From Melioribacteraceae bacterium (lineage in GTDB: Bacteria; Bacteroidota; Ignavibacteria; Ignavibacteriales; Melioribacteraceae): a DNA stretch of 64,000 bases. Under the pieces are notes generated by a model, which saw nothing but the letters and a program-made list of their open reading frames with translations, was not told where the DNA came from and did not search any database. The DNA lies in the NCBI GenBank assembly GCA_023230485.1, contig JALNXG010000002.1, forward strand, positions 1 through 64,000, in the 5' to 3' direction. The translations under genes and the position numbers were made by a program. Shown one piece after another: positions 39,082-46,930 of the stretch (positions within the stretch are counted from its first letter, which is position 1; each line of letters starts with the position of its first letter).

Positions 39082-39345
39082 ATGAAATATTGCAAGGATT
39101 GCCGACATTTTATAAAAATAGATATTGGAGGATATAATCTATGTAAAAAATCAAGGCAGGTTTTAACTACAGAAGATGTGGTTAGTGGGAAAATAAGTAC
39201 CGTTTATTACAATGATTGTAAAGATTGCAGAACAGGAACTTACAGAACAATAAATATATGTGGAGAAGAGGCTAGATTGTTTAGTCATAAAAATATAATA
39301 ATTAGATTAGTACAGTGGATTAAATCAATACTAAAAGGAAAATAA
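39082..39345 (+). CDS. cysteine-rich phage protein, 87 aa
   Basis: CKDCRHFIKIDIGGYNLCKK, then NDCKDCRTG and CGEEARLF. The order 'C.DC.HF......YNLC.......G........C...R.....CG..A..F' matches a small conserved phage family that probably binds zinc. C-terminal amphipathic helix (IIIRLVQWIKSILKGK). Stop overlaps the next ATG. Confidence 0.7.
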   Translation: MKYCKDCRHFIKIDIGGYNLCKKSRQVLTTEDVVSGKISTVYYNDCKDCRTGTYRTINICGEEARLFSHKNIIIRLVQWIKSILKGK

Positions 39346-39530
39346 TGTTTAAAAAAATATTAAAACTTTTTCACAAACATAAAATGGTTCACGATAAAGA
39401 ATTTGAATTACTTGGAACTAAATCGTGTAAATGCCATTGTTCTAAGTGTGGAGAAAAGATGTTCGGTTTTTTAATGCAAGGGGATTTTACCAAGGAATGG
39501 TATTGGATGTATGTTAAGGAGGAAAAATAA
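39345..39530 (+). CDS. small zinc-binding protein, 61 aa
   Basis: 61 residues: HKHKMVHDKEFELLGTKSCKCHCSKCGEKMFG, then GDFTKEWYWMYVKEEK. C-x-C-x2-C and His residues suggest one zinc site. Stop is followed directly by ATG of the next gene. Unknown role. Confidence 0.6.
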   Translation: MFKKILKLFHKHKMVHDKEFELLGTKSCKCHCSKCGEKMFGFLMQGDFTKEWYWMYVKEEK

Positions 39531-39866
39531 ATGATTAAAAATATATGGTTCGCTATAACAGCTTTTCTACAAGCTTCTTGGATAATGTGGCTATTCATAG
39601 CCCTTTTCATATTGTCCTATATAATAGGAAGGTTTGAAATGTCTTTATTTCCTTATAGTAATATAATAATGAATGATTGGATACTTAGACATGTGTTCCG
39701 CATATTGCTCGGTTTTTGGACCTTTGTTTCCTTGTATTTCCTTCATATTATAATTAATTTATTGCTTGCAGCTTCTGTGGATATTTGTAAGAATACGAAA
39801 ACCAACTACACCTATAAAAAATTCAAAGACTTTAAGGAAAGATACAACAAAGGAATAAAAAAATGA
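39531..39866 (+). CDS. two-TM membrane protein (paralogue of 2290-2613)
   Basis: 111 residues; whole-length similarity to 2290-2613 (IKNIWFAITAFLQASWIMWLFIALFILSYIIGRFEMSLFPYS). Transmembrane segments about 8-33 and 55-78, basic end FKDFKERYNKGIKK. Strong SD AAGGAGGAAAAATAA. Overlaps dam by four bases. Confidence 0.75.
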   Translation: MIKNIWFAITAFLQASWIMWLFIALFILSYIIGRFEMSLFPYSNIIMNDWILRHVFRILLGFWTFVSLYFLHIIINLLLAASVDICKNTKTNYTYKKFKDFKERYNKGIKK

Positions 39867-40588
39867 AATATATGGGTAGTAAGTCTCGTATTGCAAAGTA
39901 CATAGTGCCAGTAATACAAAAATATATTGATATTAATAAAATACAATCTTACATAGAACCATTTGTCGGAGGTGCTAATGTTATTGATAAAATAAACTGT
40001 ACTAATAAAGTAGGATATGACTCAAACAAATACTTAATAGCTTTGTTCAGAGCACTTTTAGATGGGCTGGAATTACCAGAAACCATAGATAAAGAGTTGT
40101 ACAGTAGAGTAAGAAGTGATAAAGATTCACATCCAGATTGGTTTGTTGGTGCTGTTGGGTTTTTAGCAAGCTACAACGGAAGATTCTTTGATGGGGGATA
40201 CGCTCGACCAGGATATGAAAAGGTAAAAAACGGAACCAGATACAGAGATTATTACCGAGAATCCAAAGACAATATCCTCGCACAATTGCCGTTATTAAAA
40301 AATATTTCGTTTTATACAATTGATTTTAAAGATATTGTTGATATTAATAACTCTGTTATTTATTGTGACCCTCCATACCAAAATACAAAGCAATATGCTA
40401 ATGCTTTAAAATTTGACTATGAACTGTTTTGGAATAAAATTAGACAATGGAGCAATAATAATATTGTTTTAATTAGTGAAGAAAACGCCCCAGATGATTT
40501 TAAGTGTATCTGGGAACAAGAAGTAAGTAGGAGTATAAAAACTACAGATAAAAGTGTATCCGTTGAAAAACTCTTCATAAGGAAGTAA
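39863..40588 (+). CDS. dam: D12-class N6-adenine DNA methyltransferase
   Basis: 241 residues. KYMGSKSRIAKYIVPVI at the N-terminus, SAM motif I IEPFVGGANVI, then YNGRFFDGGYA and catalytic motif IV VIYCDPPYQNTKQY (DPPY 169-172), order typical of the Dam/MboIIA D12 family. No cognate nuclease nearby; solitary phage methyltransferase. The symbol is by family, the target site unknown. ATGA overlap with the upstream membrane gene. Confidence 0.85.
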   Translation: MKYMGSKSRIAKYIVPVIQKYIDINKIQSYIEPFVGGANVIDKINCTNKVGYDSNKYLIALFRALLDGLELPETIDKELYSRVRSDKDSHPDWFVGAVGFLASYNGRFFDGGYARPGYEKVKNGTRYRDYYRESKDNILAQLPLLKNISFYTIDFKDIVDINNSVIYCDPPYQNTKQYANALKFDYELFWNKIRQWSNNNIVLISEENAPDDFKCIWEQEVSRSIKTTDKSVSVEKLFIRK

Positions 40589-40589
40589 T

Positions 40590-40726
40590 ATGAACATTCA
40601 AGAAAAAACGAAATATTTGAAACAGCAGAACAAACTATTACTAGAGGATGGTTTGATACATTAAGCGAAGATAGTGAATTTATTAACAATTGCATTTATG
40701 CTAACAAAAGGATAAGTAACAAATGA
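40590..40726 (+). pseudogene. small gene with frameshift at an A6 run
   Basis: ATG at 40590 with GGAAGT upstream reads MNIQEK, then in that frame stops after 24 codons. The other frame reads NEIFETAEQTITRGWFDTLSEDSEFINNCIYANKRISNK and its TGA overlaps the ATG of the next gene, the usual junction in this genome, but it has no start of its own. A one-base slip at GAAAAAACG (about 40602-40610) joins the two into a 45-residue protein. Indel mutation, sequencing error or programmed slip are all possible. Confidence 0.55.
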
Positions 40727-41076
40727 ATCCAAGAGTAGAATATAAATTAACCGATGCAGATTTAAAAGAATTATTAGAAGCAAGCCGACCAACTCCAGTA
40801 ATGAGTATTGGAGGAAATACTTTTAGTTCACCGCAAGAAAATGCAAATAGAGCCTGGGCTAAATTAGGCGAAAGACTAAGATTTGACCCCATGTCTGTTC
40901 GTCCAATACAAGGAAAGGGGAATAAATTCTTTACGGCAATACCAAATGAGACTAAAGAACAAAAAGAAGAAAGACTTAAATTTGAATCTGAACAAAATAA
41001 AAAGGAAAAAATAGAAACTCTTAAAAAAGAGATAAAAGATAAAGAAGAAGAATTAAAGGAATTGACAAATGGATAA
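40723..41076 (+). CDS. conserved phage protein, 117 aa
   Basis: YKLTDADLKELLEASRPTPVMSIGGNTFSSPQENANRAWAKLGERLRFDPMSVRPIQGKGNKFFTAIP is a pattern I recognise from many phages ('LT..DL..LL.A.KP.P.M..GG.....PQ.NAN.AW..LG...GFD..TV.P..G.G..FF.A'). The last 45 residues are a coiled coil (ESEQNKKEKIETLKKEIKDKEEELKEL). Role unknown. Confidence 0.8.
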   Translation: MNPRVEYKLTDADLKELLEASRPTPVMSIGGNTFSSPQENANRAWAKLGERLRFDPMSVRPIQGKGNKFFTAIPNETKEQKEERLKFESEQNKKEKIETLKKEIKDKEEELKELTNG

Positions 41077-41365
41077 AGATATTTTAAAATTATTGAAAAA
41101 GCTCGAAAAATGTCTAAGAAATTATTCTAATGATGACAATTATACACTGGAAACCAGAACGTGTGAATTGATTGGAGCTAGAACACGAGTAGAAACATTT
41201 AATGACTTTAATGGTGATTCAAGAGCTGCAAAAAAGGGAATTAAAATAGTAAAAACAATAAAAAACAAACTTGGTAAAGGAAAGTGTTCTCACCCGTGCG
41301 AGGTATGCGGGAAAATAGCTTGTAAGGATATAAATAAACGAGAATTAGGAGATGGAAATGAATAA
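41069..41365 (+). CDS. hypothetical protein with zinc motif, 98 aa
   Basis: 98 residues; helical first half, then GKCSHPCEVCGKIACKD, a C-x3-C-x2-C-x4-C cluster. Overlaps both neighbours (8 and 14 bases). Unknown family. Confidence 0.5.
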   Translation: MDKDILKLLKKLEKCLRNYSNDDNYTLETRTCELIGARTRVETFNDFNGDSRAAKKGIKIVKTIKNKLGKGKCSHPCEVCGKIACKDINKRELGDGNE

Positions 41366-41543
41366 AGATAATTTTGATGGAATGATTCTTGGAATAATAA
41401 TCGGAATTATAATATGTATAGTTTCAATGGCTTCTATTATTCCTCGTATATATAAGAATGGACAAATTGACGCAATCAATGGGAATATTAAATATGAATT
41501 AAAAGCCATGCCAGATAATTCAATAGTATGGGTTAAAAAATGA
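41352..41543 (+). CDS. single-TM protein (paralogue of 5544-5750)
   Basis: 63 residues, transmembrane segment about 10-33, then YKNGQIDAINGNIKYELKAMPDNSIVW, matching 5544-5750 (YRAGQIDYANGIIKFKLKTNPDKTTSW). A later ATG at 41358 is also possible. Four-base overlap with the next membrane gene, as in the paralogous pair. Confidence 0.7.
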   Translation: MEMNKDNFDGMILGIIIGIIICIVSMASIIPRIYKNGQIDAINGNIKYELKAMPDNSIVWVKK

Positions 41544-41884
41544 AAATTAAATTAATTATAAAATCTATATATGAAGAAAGTAAAGATGGAATACCTTTCA
41601 TCGCTTTTATAGCAATTTTGGCGTCGGTTTTGATTATTTGTGCTTTAATTGCTCATTATTTTAAATATGGTGTAGTTTTAATTGTTTCAATTCCTGTGTT
41701 GTGTTTCTTATATATGATTATTCATGAAGCAATCTGTTATTTTAAGCGTGTACGAGTAATTTATAAAAGAAAATTATATGAAACATATAAAAAAGAAAAC
41801 GAAGATAACCAAGTTGAAAAAGAATGGAAATCTACTAGAAATAAAAACAACGTGACTTTTGAACTTAAAAATAAAATGGATTGA
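41540..41884 (+). CDS. two-TM membrane protein, 114 aa
   Basis: Transmembrane segments about 19-40 and 43-66, then a basic tail ending EKEWKSTRNKNNVTFELKNK. The tail is repeated in the remnant at 37977-38060. Partner of 41352-41543 by position. Function unknown. Confidence 0.65.
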   Translation: MKIKLIIKSIYEESKDGIPFIAFIAILASVLIICALIAHYFKYGVVLIVSIPVLCFLYMIIHEAICYFKRVRVIYKRKLYETYKKENEDNQVEKEWKSTRNKNNVTFELKNKMD

Positions 41885-42144
41885 AAATGAAAGTAAATGA
41901 AGAAGATATAAAAATGTTTTTATTTGGAAGATGGATAGCTACTTGTTATGCTGATGAACTAATGGATAAAAATGGTATGACAAATCATAATCCAGGATTT
42001 AAAAGAGAAGAAGCATTGTCAGTATTAAACATGACTGGCGGTTCATGGTGGAAGTCAAGAATAAGACACTTTAATAGCGTGGTTCTTCCAAACTATAAAA
42101 GCAATGGAAGTTATGAAGATGCTAAAAAGTTCTTAAATGAGTAA
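41881..42144 (+). CDS. hypothetical protein, 87 aa
   Basis: 87 residues: MFLFGRWIATCYADELMDKNGMTNHNPGFKREEALSVLNMTGGSWWKSRIRHFNSVV. Soluble and helical; no family recognised. Last gene of the rightward block, followed by a strong terminator. Confidence 0.55.
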   Translation: MKMKVNEEDIKMFLFGRWIATCYADELMDKNGMTNHNPGFKREEALSVLNMTGGSWWKSRIRHFNSVVLPNYKSNGSYEDAKKFLNE

Positions 42145-42190
42145 AAATATACAAAGATTTATTCAATAGTAATAAAGGTATAACGAGAAT

Positions 42191-42228
42191 GGGCTGGCGT
42201 GTGTAATGCACGTCAGCCCTTTTTTTTG
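42191..42228 (+). terminator. rho-independent terminator at the convergence point
   Basis: GGGCTGGCGTG (42191-42201) pairs with CACGTCAGCCC with one mismatch across a 7-base loop, followed by eight T. It closes the rightward transcription block; leftward genes end at 42302. The stretch 42145-42301 holds nothing else recognisable. Confidence 0.9.
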
Positions 42229-42301
42229 TTTTTTTTATTTATTTTTTTGTAAATATAATATATACGCATTAGCAGGCGACTTTTTTACCTTTTAATGTCA
42301 G

Positions 42302-42511
42302 TCATTTTTGTACTAGGGATATTTTAGTAATTGGGATTCTTATATAATTATCATTTTCATCTTTCACATTACTTAAAGTTACCCATCCTTTATATCCTAA
42401 AAATGTAAAAGACTCTTCTCTATTAACACTAATAATTTTATTTTCCTTACCCTCATAGATAACATCTAATCCAGTATGAATCCATTCTTGTGAAAATAAA
42501 GTATTAATCAT
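42302..42511 (-). CDS. hypothetical protein, 69 aa
   Basis: 69 residues: EWIHTGLDVIYEGKENKIISVNREESFTFLGYKGWVTLSNV...YIRIPITKISLVQK, a small beta-barrel-like protein. Last gene of the leftward block. Overlaps the upstream gene by 8 bases. Confidence 0.55.
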   Translation of the reverse strand: MINTLFSQEWIHTGLDVIYEGKENKIISVNREESFTFLGYKGWVTLSNVKDENDNYIRIPITKISLVQK

Positions 42512-42683
42512 TTTTTTCGCTAATATAAAAATCTTCTTCTTTATACTTCTTGTTTATTTCTTTCATAAGATAAACTTCTTTAATTTTTCTCGCTGGTCCC
42601 CATCCATTTTTGTGTGGCTTACAAAGTGCGCAACTACTTCCTTTCTTGTTTTTTGTTTTGGAAGCTCTATTTGGATGTCTCAT
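42504..42683 (-). CDS. small phage protein with CxxCKPHK motif, 59 aa
   Basis: MRHPNRASKTKNKKGSSCAL then CKPHKNGWGPARKIKEVYLMKEI. The 'C.LCKPHK.GW....' signature is common in small prophage and phage proteins of unknown role; the two cysteines and His may bind metal. Not readily seen because it is short. Overlaps the next gene. Confidence 0.65.
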   Translation of the reverse strand: MRHPNRASKTKNKKGSSCALCKPHKNGWGPARKIKEVYLMKEINKKYKEEDFYISEKND

Positions 42684-42691
42684 TTATCCCC

Positions 42692-43342
42692 CTATACAAA
42701 TCTATTTATTATATTAGAATTAACATCTTCGTTTTCTCTTAATTTCTTCATAGCCCAAGCCAAGTCGTCACTGTAAAGTAATTCCTTACCTGTGTGTTTA
42801 TCCTTATATAGTCTTCCATCTGCTACCATTTGATTAAATCTAACCTGTGCTCTTTCTACATATACTTCAAGTGGCTGTGGTGAATAGTTATTTTCTGGAA
42901 CGTCAACCCCTACATCAAAGCTAAGATTTTGAGTATTCATTCTGCCGTGACTGTGGCCAAATAATGCTACACTACAATAATGACTTTTATCCCACGTCCG
43001 AGGACAACAATGTTGCATAACCCAATTATGACCCAATGCTTTTATATTCTTTATTTCACATACTTCTTGAAATTGCTCTAAATGTATTTTAGGCATTTTA
43101 TCGTGAGAACCTAAAATAAGAACCTTCTTTCCTTTGAGTTTATTTATAAAATAACCATGCCTTTGAAAAGCAAAATCACCTACTATATAAACTAAATCCT
43201 TTACTCCAACTACCTTATTCCAATTTTCAATTAGCCCTTCATCCATTTCTTCTACGTTCTTCCATGGTCTGTTATTATGCTTAATTATATTTGAATGACC
43301 AAGATGCCAATCCGCCCCTACCCACACCTGATTACAACTCAT
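42692..43342 (-). CDS. calcineurin-like metallophosphoesterase
   Basis: 216 residues. VGADWHLGHSNIIKH (Asp11, His13), YIVGDFAFQ, ILGSHDK and ALFGHSHGRM correspond to the D-x-H, GD, GNHD-like and GHxH metal motifs. The GNHD box is changed to GSHD. Phage members may remove 2',3'-cyclic phosphates or act on nucleotides; substrate unknown. It could prepare RNA ends in a phage with two RNA ligases, which is speculation. Confidence 0.8.
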   Translation of the reverse strand: MSCNQVWVGADWHLGHSNIIKHNNRPWKNVEEMDEGLIENWNKVVGVKDLVYIVGDFAFQRHGYFINKLKGKKVLILGSHDKMPKIHLEQFQEVCEIKNIKALGHNWVMQHCCPRTWDKSHYCSVALFGHSHGRMNTQNLSFDVGVDVPENNYSPQPLEVYVERAQVRFNQMVADGRLYKDKHTGKELLYSDDLAWAMKKLRENEDVNSNIINRFV

Positions 43343-43373
43343 TTTTTGTTTCCTTTTCTTATAATAATTCTAA

Positions 43374-43682
43374 TTAGAAATTTCTCTTATTTTTTTCATC
43401 TAGTGAATCTTGTGCCTCTTTGCGACTTTTTCTTTCTTCGTCAGTTAATCCGGCTAAATAATTTTCATGTTTTTTCTTTGAATATTCAACCAACTTATCG
43501 AATAATCTTTTGATTCTTTTGGGCATTTCTTCATCACATTCCCCTTGAACAAATCCACGAGATACAGAAATCCAAGCCATTTCAGTATACTCACCATCAG
43601 ATAAATATGTTTCAGGACATCCTACTTCGTTAAACCATTCTTGTAATTTATTTACACCCTTGTCAAATTCTTTTTCATTCAT
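43374..43682 (-). CDS. hypothetical protein, 102 aa
   Basis: 102 residues, acidic and helical: FDKGVNKLQEWFNEVGCPETYLSDGEYTEMAWISVSRGFVQ...RIKRLFDKLVEYSKKKHENYLAGLTDEERKSRKEAQDSLDEK. No family recognised. SD AAAAATGAA is weak. Confidence 0.5.
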   Translation of the reverse strand: MNEKEFDKGVNKLQEWFNEVGCPETYLSDGEYTEMAWISVSRGFVQGECDEEMPKRIKRLFDKLVEYSKKKHENYLAGLTDEERKSRKEAQDSLDEKNKRNF

Positions 43683-43684
43683 TT

Positions 43685-44356
43685 TTATTTAACTCCCAAT
43701 TTTTCTGCTTCTTCGATAAATAACGACTTTGTATATTGCATATCTAAACCTTTATATAGATAAATATTAAATAAATTACAAAGGTCTCCTTTATAATTTT
43801 TAAATATTAATATACAATAATCAGATGGTTCACCTTTAAACCACCCACCGTCAATTTTCATAGAATATAACATTTCAGATTCAATAAGACCCATTAAATT
43901 ATCTATTTCATCTACAATTTTAGTTATTTCATCAGTAATATAGATATTAAATGCTTCATTTATTTTTATTGCATATTTATTTTCGAATTCACCGTAGTCA
44001 AATCCAACAGATTTTAAATATGCTTTTATTGGTCTTGGCAAATCGCAAACATAAGCTTCATGTGCATCATGCATAAGAAAAGCTCTTTTTAAACATTCTT
44101 TAAAATTTTTGTTTTTTAATATGACTATAGGAAGAATTCCTTTTGAATCTAAAAAATCTATAATCATCATACCAATTATTGAATGCATTGCTACAGAAAA
44201 GAAAACACTTGAATGCCCATTATATCTACATATTTTAGATAATGAATGAGCTATGTCTTCTATTTCTATTTTATCTATACTAAGTTCTGGGTAAGTAATT
44301 TCTTTATTAGTAAAAGATTGAAGAAAACCATAGTCTTTAAGTGACATTTCTATCAT
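43685..44356 (-). CDS. HD-domain phosphohydrolase
   Basis: Start 44356 (MIEMSLKDYGFLQSF) preferred over 44386, which overlaps the upstream gene; AAGGATTAAGG precedes it. 223 residues. IEDIAHSLSKICRYNGHSSVFFSVAMHS, then AFLMHDAHEAYVCDLPRPIKAY: H...HD...D metal ligands of the HD superfamily, in the arrangement of phage YfbR-like 5'-nucleotidases/hydrolases. Probably nucleotide-pool or nucleotide-second-messenger hydrolysis. Neighbour of a dATP/dGTP hydrolase-like gene. Confidence 0.75.
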   Translation of the reverse strand: MIEMSLKDYGFLQSFTNKEITYPELSIDKIEIEDIAHSLSKICRYNGHSSVFFSVAMHSIIGMMIIDFLDSKGILPIVILKNKNFKECLKRAFLMHDAHEAYVCDLPRPIKAYLKSVGFDYGEFENKYAIKINEAFNIYITDEITKIVDEIDNLMGLIESEMLYSMKIDGGWFKGEPSDYCILIFKNYKGDLCNLFNIYLYKGLDMQYTKSLFIEEAEKLGVK

Positions 44357-44366
44357 TTTATTTACC

Positions 44367-44831
44367 TTAATCCTTATTTTTACCATTTAGAATGGCAATT
44401 TTAACAGATTCGTCAATCATCTGATATATCATAGCTCCAAGCGGATTGCCTTCTTTTTGACAATCATGTCTATCATCTAATTCTGCTGGTAACATTCCAC
44501 ACTTGATTGCATCCAATGTGTAATCTATACTAAAAGCATTCCATATTGCGGCAATTAAATGAGGTTCATCTGTCATTCCACTTTTCCATGCCAACAAATG
44601 TCTATCTAGAGACTCCATATACCTTGATATAGGCTGACCCTTAGCCCAATTCCAACTATCATATTTAAGAGAGCCATTCCCATAATGGAGAGCTAATTTA
44701 ACCAAAACAGATGGCGGAATTAATGCAGGTTTTGGCTTTCCAGCCTGAGTATCTCTTTGAGAACCCGTTTTCATTAATTCTCTAACACCGTGGTCTTTAA
44801 TCTGCCCAAATACTTTGTTATTTTTATCCAT
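44367..44831 (-). CDS. DUF5664 protein, dATP/dGTP diphosphohydrolase-like
   Basis: 154 residues. TQAGKPKPALIPPSVLVKLALHYGNGSLKYDSWNW...ISRYMESLDRHLLAWKSGM.....HLIAAIWNAFSIDYTLDAIKCG matches the DUF5664 / phage dATP-dGTP pyrophosphohydrolase family ('GKP...L.P......LA.....GA.KYG..NW..G......L.R.......G.....D..SG..HL......A..L'). Such enzymes remodel the dNTP pool; next to an HD hydrolase and an RNR gene. Confidence 0.75.
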   Translation of the reverse strand: MDKNNKVFGQIKDHGVRELMKTGSQRDTQAGKPKPALIPPSVLVKLALHYGNGSLKYDSWNWAKGQPISRYMESLDRHLLAWKSGMTDEPHLIAAIWNAFSIDYTLDAIKCGMLPAELDDRHDCQKEGNPLGAMIYQMIDESVKIAILNGKNKD

Positions 44832-44832
44832 T

Positions 44833-45096
44833 TTATTCCTTTTCCTTATGTGTTGATTCTTCTTTTACCATCTCCGCAAAACACTGGTCACAAAGATAAC
44901 ACCCCTCTATGTCTGTTGTGTAATGACTATCTTCAAGTATTGGGCATTCACACCCTTCACAATGAGAAATAACCATCTTTCCTCCTACTTCTATTGCCCT
45001 CCATCCTAGTGTTTTATGGTTTTTAATTGAATCAATGGTCTTGTTTTCGCTTACATCTACCACTCTAGTTTCTATCTTTTCAAATATTATTTTCAT
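44833..45096 (-). CDS. zinc-binding hypothetical protein, 87 aa
   Basis: Start at 45096 (MKIIFEKIETRVVDV) because the longer frame runs through the upstream gene without a ribosome-binding site. ISHCEGCECPILEDSHYTTDIEGCYLCDQCFAEM has six cysteines in a zinc-ribbon-like spacing. Unknown role. Confidence 0.6.
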   Translation of the reverse strand: MKIIFEKIETRVVDVSENKTIDSIKNHKTLGWRAIEVGGKMVISHCEGCECPILEDSHYTTDIEGCYLCDQCFAEMVKEESTHKEKE

Positions 45097-45097
45097 A

Positions 45098-45493
45098 TTA
45101 TTTCTTCTCTTGAGTTTTATTCTTATTAAATTGTTCTTTAAAATATTCTTTAGCAATATTATAAAGTTCTTCTGTTTCTTTTGGAAGTTTATTTTGGACA
45201 AACTCAGAATTAGCAACCATAGGAAGAATCTTAATGGTCGCCATTTCTTTTGTGGTTGGAATAAAAATTAAGATAGTAAACGAAGACAAAAAGATAATTA
45301 AAGTATAAGTCCATATTTTTTTACTTTTCCCTATATTTTCTTTTTCTATTTCTTCACTGGCTATTGATAATGAACAAACATATCCTATAGTTATTAGGAT
45401 AAATAATACCCCCGATATAATGCTCATTATTGAGAGATACATACAAATAGCATCCAGTCTAGTAATCCAATAAATCATGTTTTCAGTAATCAT
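45098..45493 (-). CDS. two-TM membrane protein (paralogue of 193-786)
   Basis: 131 residues, hydrophobic segments about 14-42 and 62-83, tail ILPMVANSEFVQNKLPKETEELYNIAKEYFKEQF. Clear relative of 193-786, in opposite orientation and a different transcription block. Lys/Glu-rich C-terminus. Function unknown. Confidence 0.7.
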   Translation of the reverse strand: MITENMIYWITRLDAICMYLSIMSIISGVLFILITIGYVCSLSIASEEIEKENIGKSKKIWTYTLIIFLSSFTILIFIPTTKEMATIKILPMVANSEFVQNKLPKETEELYNIAKEYFKEQFNKNKTQEKK

Positions 45494-45503
45494 TTTGTTC
45501 TCC

Positions 45504-45644
45504 TTAAAATGAAAATGCTAATATAATTAATGATAATACAATAAAAGATACCCAAAAGATAGTAAAAGCATCAATCCTTGATTTCTCTTTATATTTTACT
45601 CTACTATTTAATGTTTTCCTTGGAACGGTTCTGTTAATTGTCAT
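45504..45644 (-). CDS. small single-TM protein, 46 aa
   Basis: Start 45644 (MTINRTVPRKTLNS), with AAAAAGGAAACAAAA upstream. Basic N-terminus and a C-terminal transmembrane helix (FTIFWVSFIVLSLIILAFSF). First gene after the leftward promoter at 45677-45704. Confidence 0.55.
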   Translation of the reverse strand: MTINRTVPRKTLNSRVKYKEKSRIDAFTIFWVSFIVLSLIILAFSF

Positions 45645-45676
45645 TTTTGTTTCCTTTTTTAGTTTAAGTTTAAAAT

Positions 45677-45704
45677 AATATAGCACGGTTCTATTGTTTT
45701 TCAA
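45677..45704 (-). promoter_or_regulatory. leftward sigma70-type promoter
   Basis: On the minus strand: TTGAAA (45704-45699), 16-base spacer ending TGC, TATATT (45682-45677); the TG before the -10 box gives an extended -10. Drives the operon 45644 to 42302. The same TTGAAA-A...TGC-TA pattern recurs at 50575-50602. Confidence 0.65.
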
Positions 45705-45802
45705 GTGTGCATTTATTAGAATATTCTCCTTTTAACTTCATCCACGTCAGGAGATTTAGTTTAAAACACGCTAAAGGGTGTATTATTTGTAATAATTGTG
45801 GG

Positions 45803-46930
45803 TCAGTTGCAGAAACTGTATCCACAACTTATACACTGAGCGCACCCATTTTCATATTTCATTTCCCCCCCACATTCCGGACAGCTCCCACTTGCTTTTT
45901 CTCCATCTGTAATGTATTTCTTTAATACCCTTGAGATAGATTTTTCAAAGCTGAACATGTCTGAATCACGATTTACCTTTAGTAATTGTTCGCAAATAAT
46001 CTTTATTGGTATCCCATGTCTTAGCATAGCAGAAATAATACGAGTATAAGAGCCAGCGTTTGGACTAAATACATTAGCAATATCTTTAATAAAAACCTTA
46101 TCTGGAATATCAAGGTCATATCTTCTTATTTTATCTATCTTTCCATTTTTAATAAGCTTTCCTGTTTTTGTTGTTTTGGCTATATCTATATTTCCTGCTA
46201 CTCCACCAAATATTTCATATGGCTTACCATCCATAAGTCCAACAAAGATAATCCAATTATCCATTCCTACAGCTGAGAAGTGAATGTCACAATCTAAAAT
46301 AATTGGTCTTTTTGGTGCATTATTTTCTACTATTCCACTTTTGTCTTCTTTTTTGTCAAACATTATTCCATCCCTAGAACCATCTCTATAAATAGTAAGT
46401 CCTTTACACCCCATTTCATGAGCTAATAAATAGATATTGGATATTTCTTCTTGTGTAATCTCTTTATTAAGATTAATAGTACTACTTATACTATGGGTTA
46501 TATACCTTTGAATTAAGGATTGAATTTCTACTCTGTACTTCCAGTTAATTTCTCCTGCTTCACTTTCCCAATATGGAGAATCTTCTATCTTTTTATCTGG
46601 ATTTAAAGATTTCCATTTTTCCAGTCCGTGATGTAAAACTTCATAATGAAGATATTTTATTCCATCAGAATCAATAGAGTCTGGTTTTATCCCATTTTCT
46701 ACCTCTTCTTTGTACATTTTTCTTTTTCTACTATAACCACGTTTAAATACCGGCTCAAGTCCAGATGTAGTTTGAGCTAATATTGATATGCTATTGTGTG
46801 AAATAATATTGTTTTCCAGTAGATATGAGTGGGTTCCTTCTACTTCAATGTCCATGTAAAAATTTTCGGTTTCAACTATTTCTTTAACCTTCAATTCTTT
46901 GTATTTCCCCAGGTCTTTTAATTTAATCAT
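45803..46930 (-). CDS. nrdJ: class II ribonucleotide reductase, C-terminal part with split-intein C-half
   Basis: 375 residues. Residues 1-46 (MIKLKDLGKYKELKVKEIVE...EGTHSYLLENNIISHN) are a split-intein C-half ending His-Asn; Ser47 is the +1 extein residue of SISILAQTTSGLEPVF, the conserved RNR segment. The remaining 329 residues carry the rest of the barrel (LTIYRDGSRDG), the NrdJ-type C-terminal region (KRPIILDCDIHF...PYEIFGG) and a zinc ribbon CPECGGEM...CAQCISCGYSFC. Trans-spliced to the product of 48216-50021 it yields an 815-residue coenzyme-B12-dependent RNR. The gap 45721-45802 is empty. Confidence 0.88.
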   Translation of the reverse strand: MIKLKDLGKYKELKVKEIVETENFYMDIEVEGTHSYLLENNIISHNSISILAQTTSGLEPVFKRGYSRKRKMYKEEVENGIKPDSIDSDGIKYLHYEVLHHGLEKWKSLNPDKKIEDSPYWESEAGEINWKYRVEIQSLIQRYITHSISSTINLNKEITQEEISNIYLLAHEMGCKGLTIYRDGSRDGIMFDKKEDKSGIVENNAPKRPIILDCDIHFSAVGMDNWIIFVGLMDGKPYEIFGGVAGNIDIAKTTKTGKLIKNGKIDKIRRYDLDIPDKVFIKDIANVFSPNAGSYTRIISAMLRHGIPIKIICEQLLKVNRDSDMFSFEKSISRVLKKYITDGEKASGSCPECGGEMKYENGCAQCISCGYSFCN

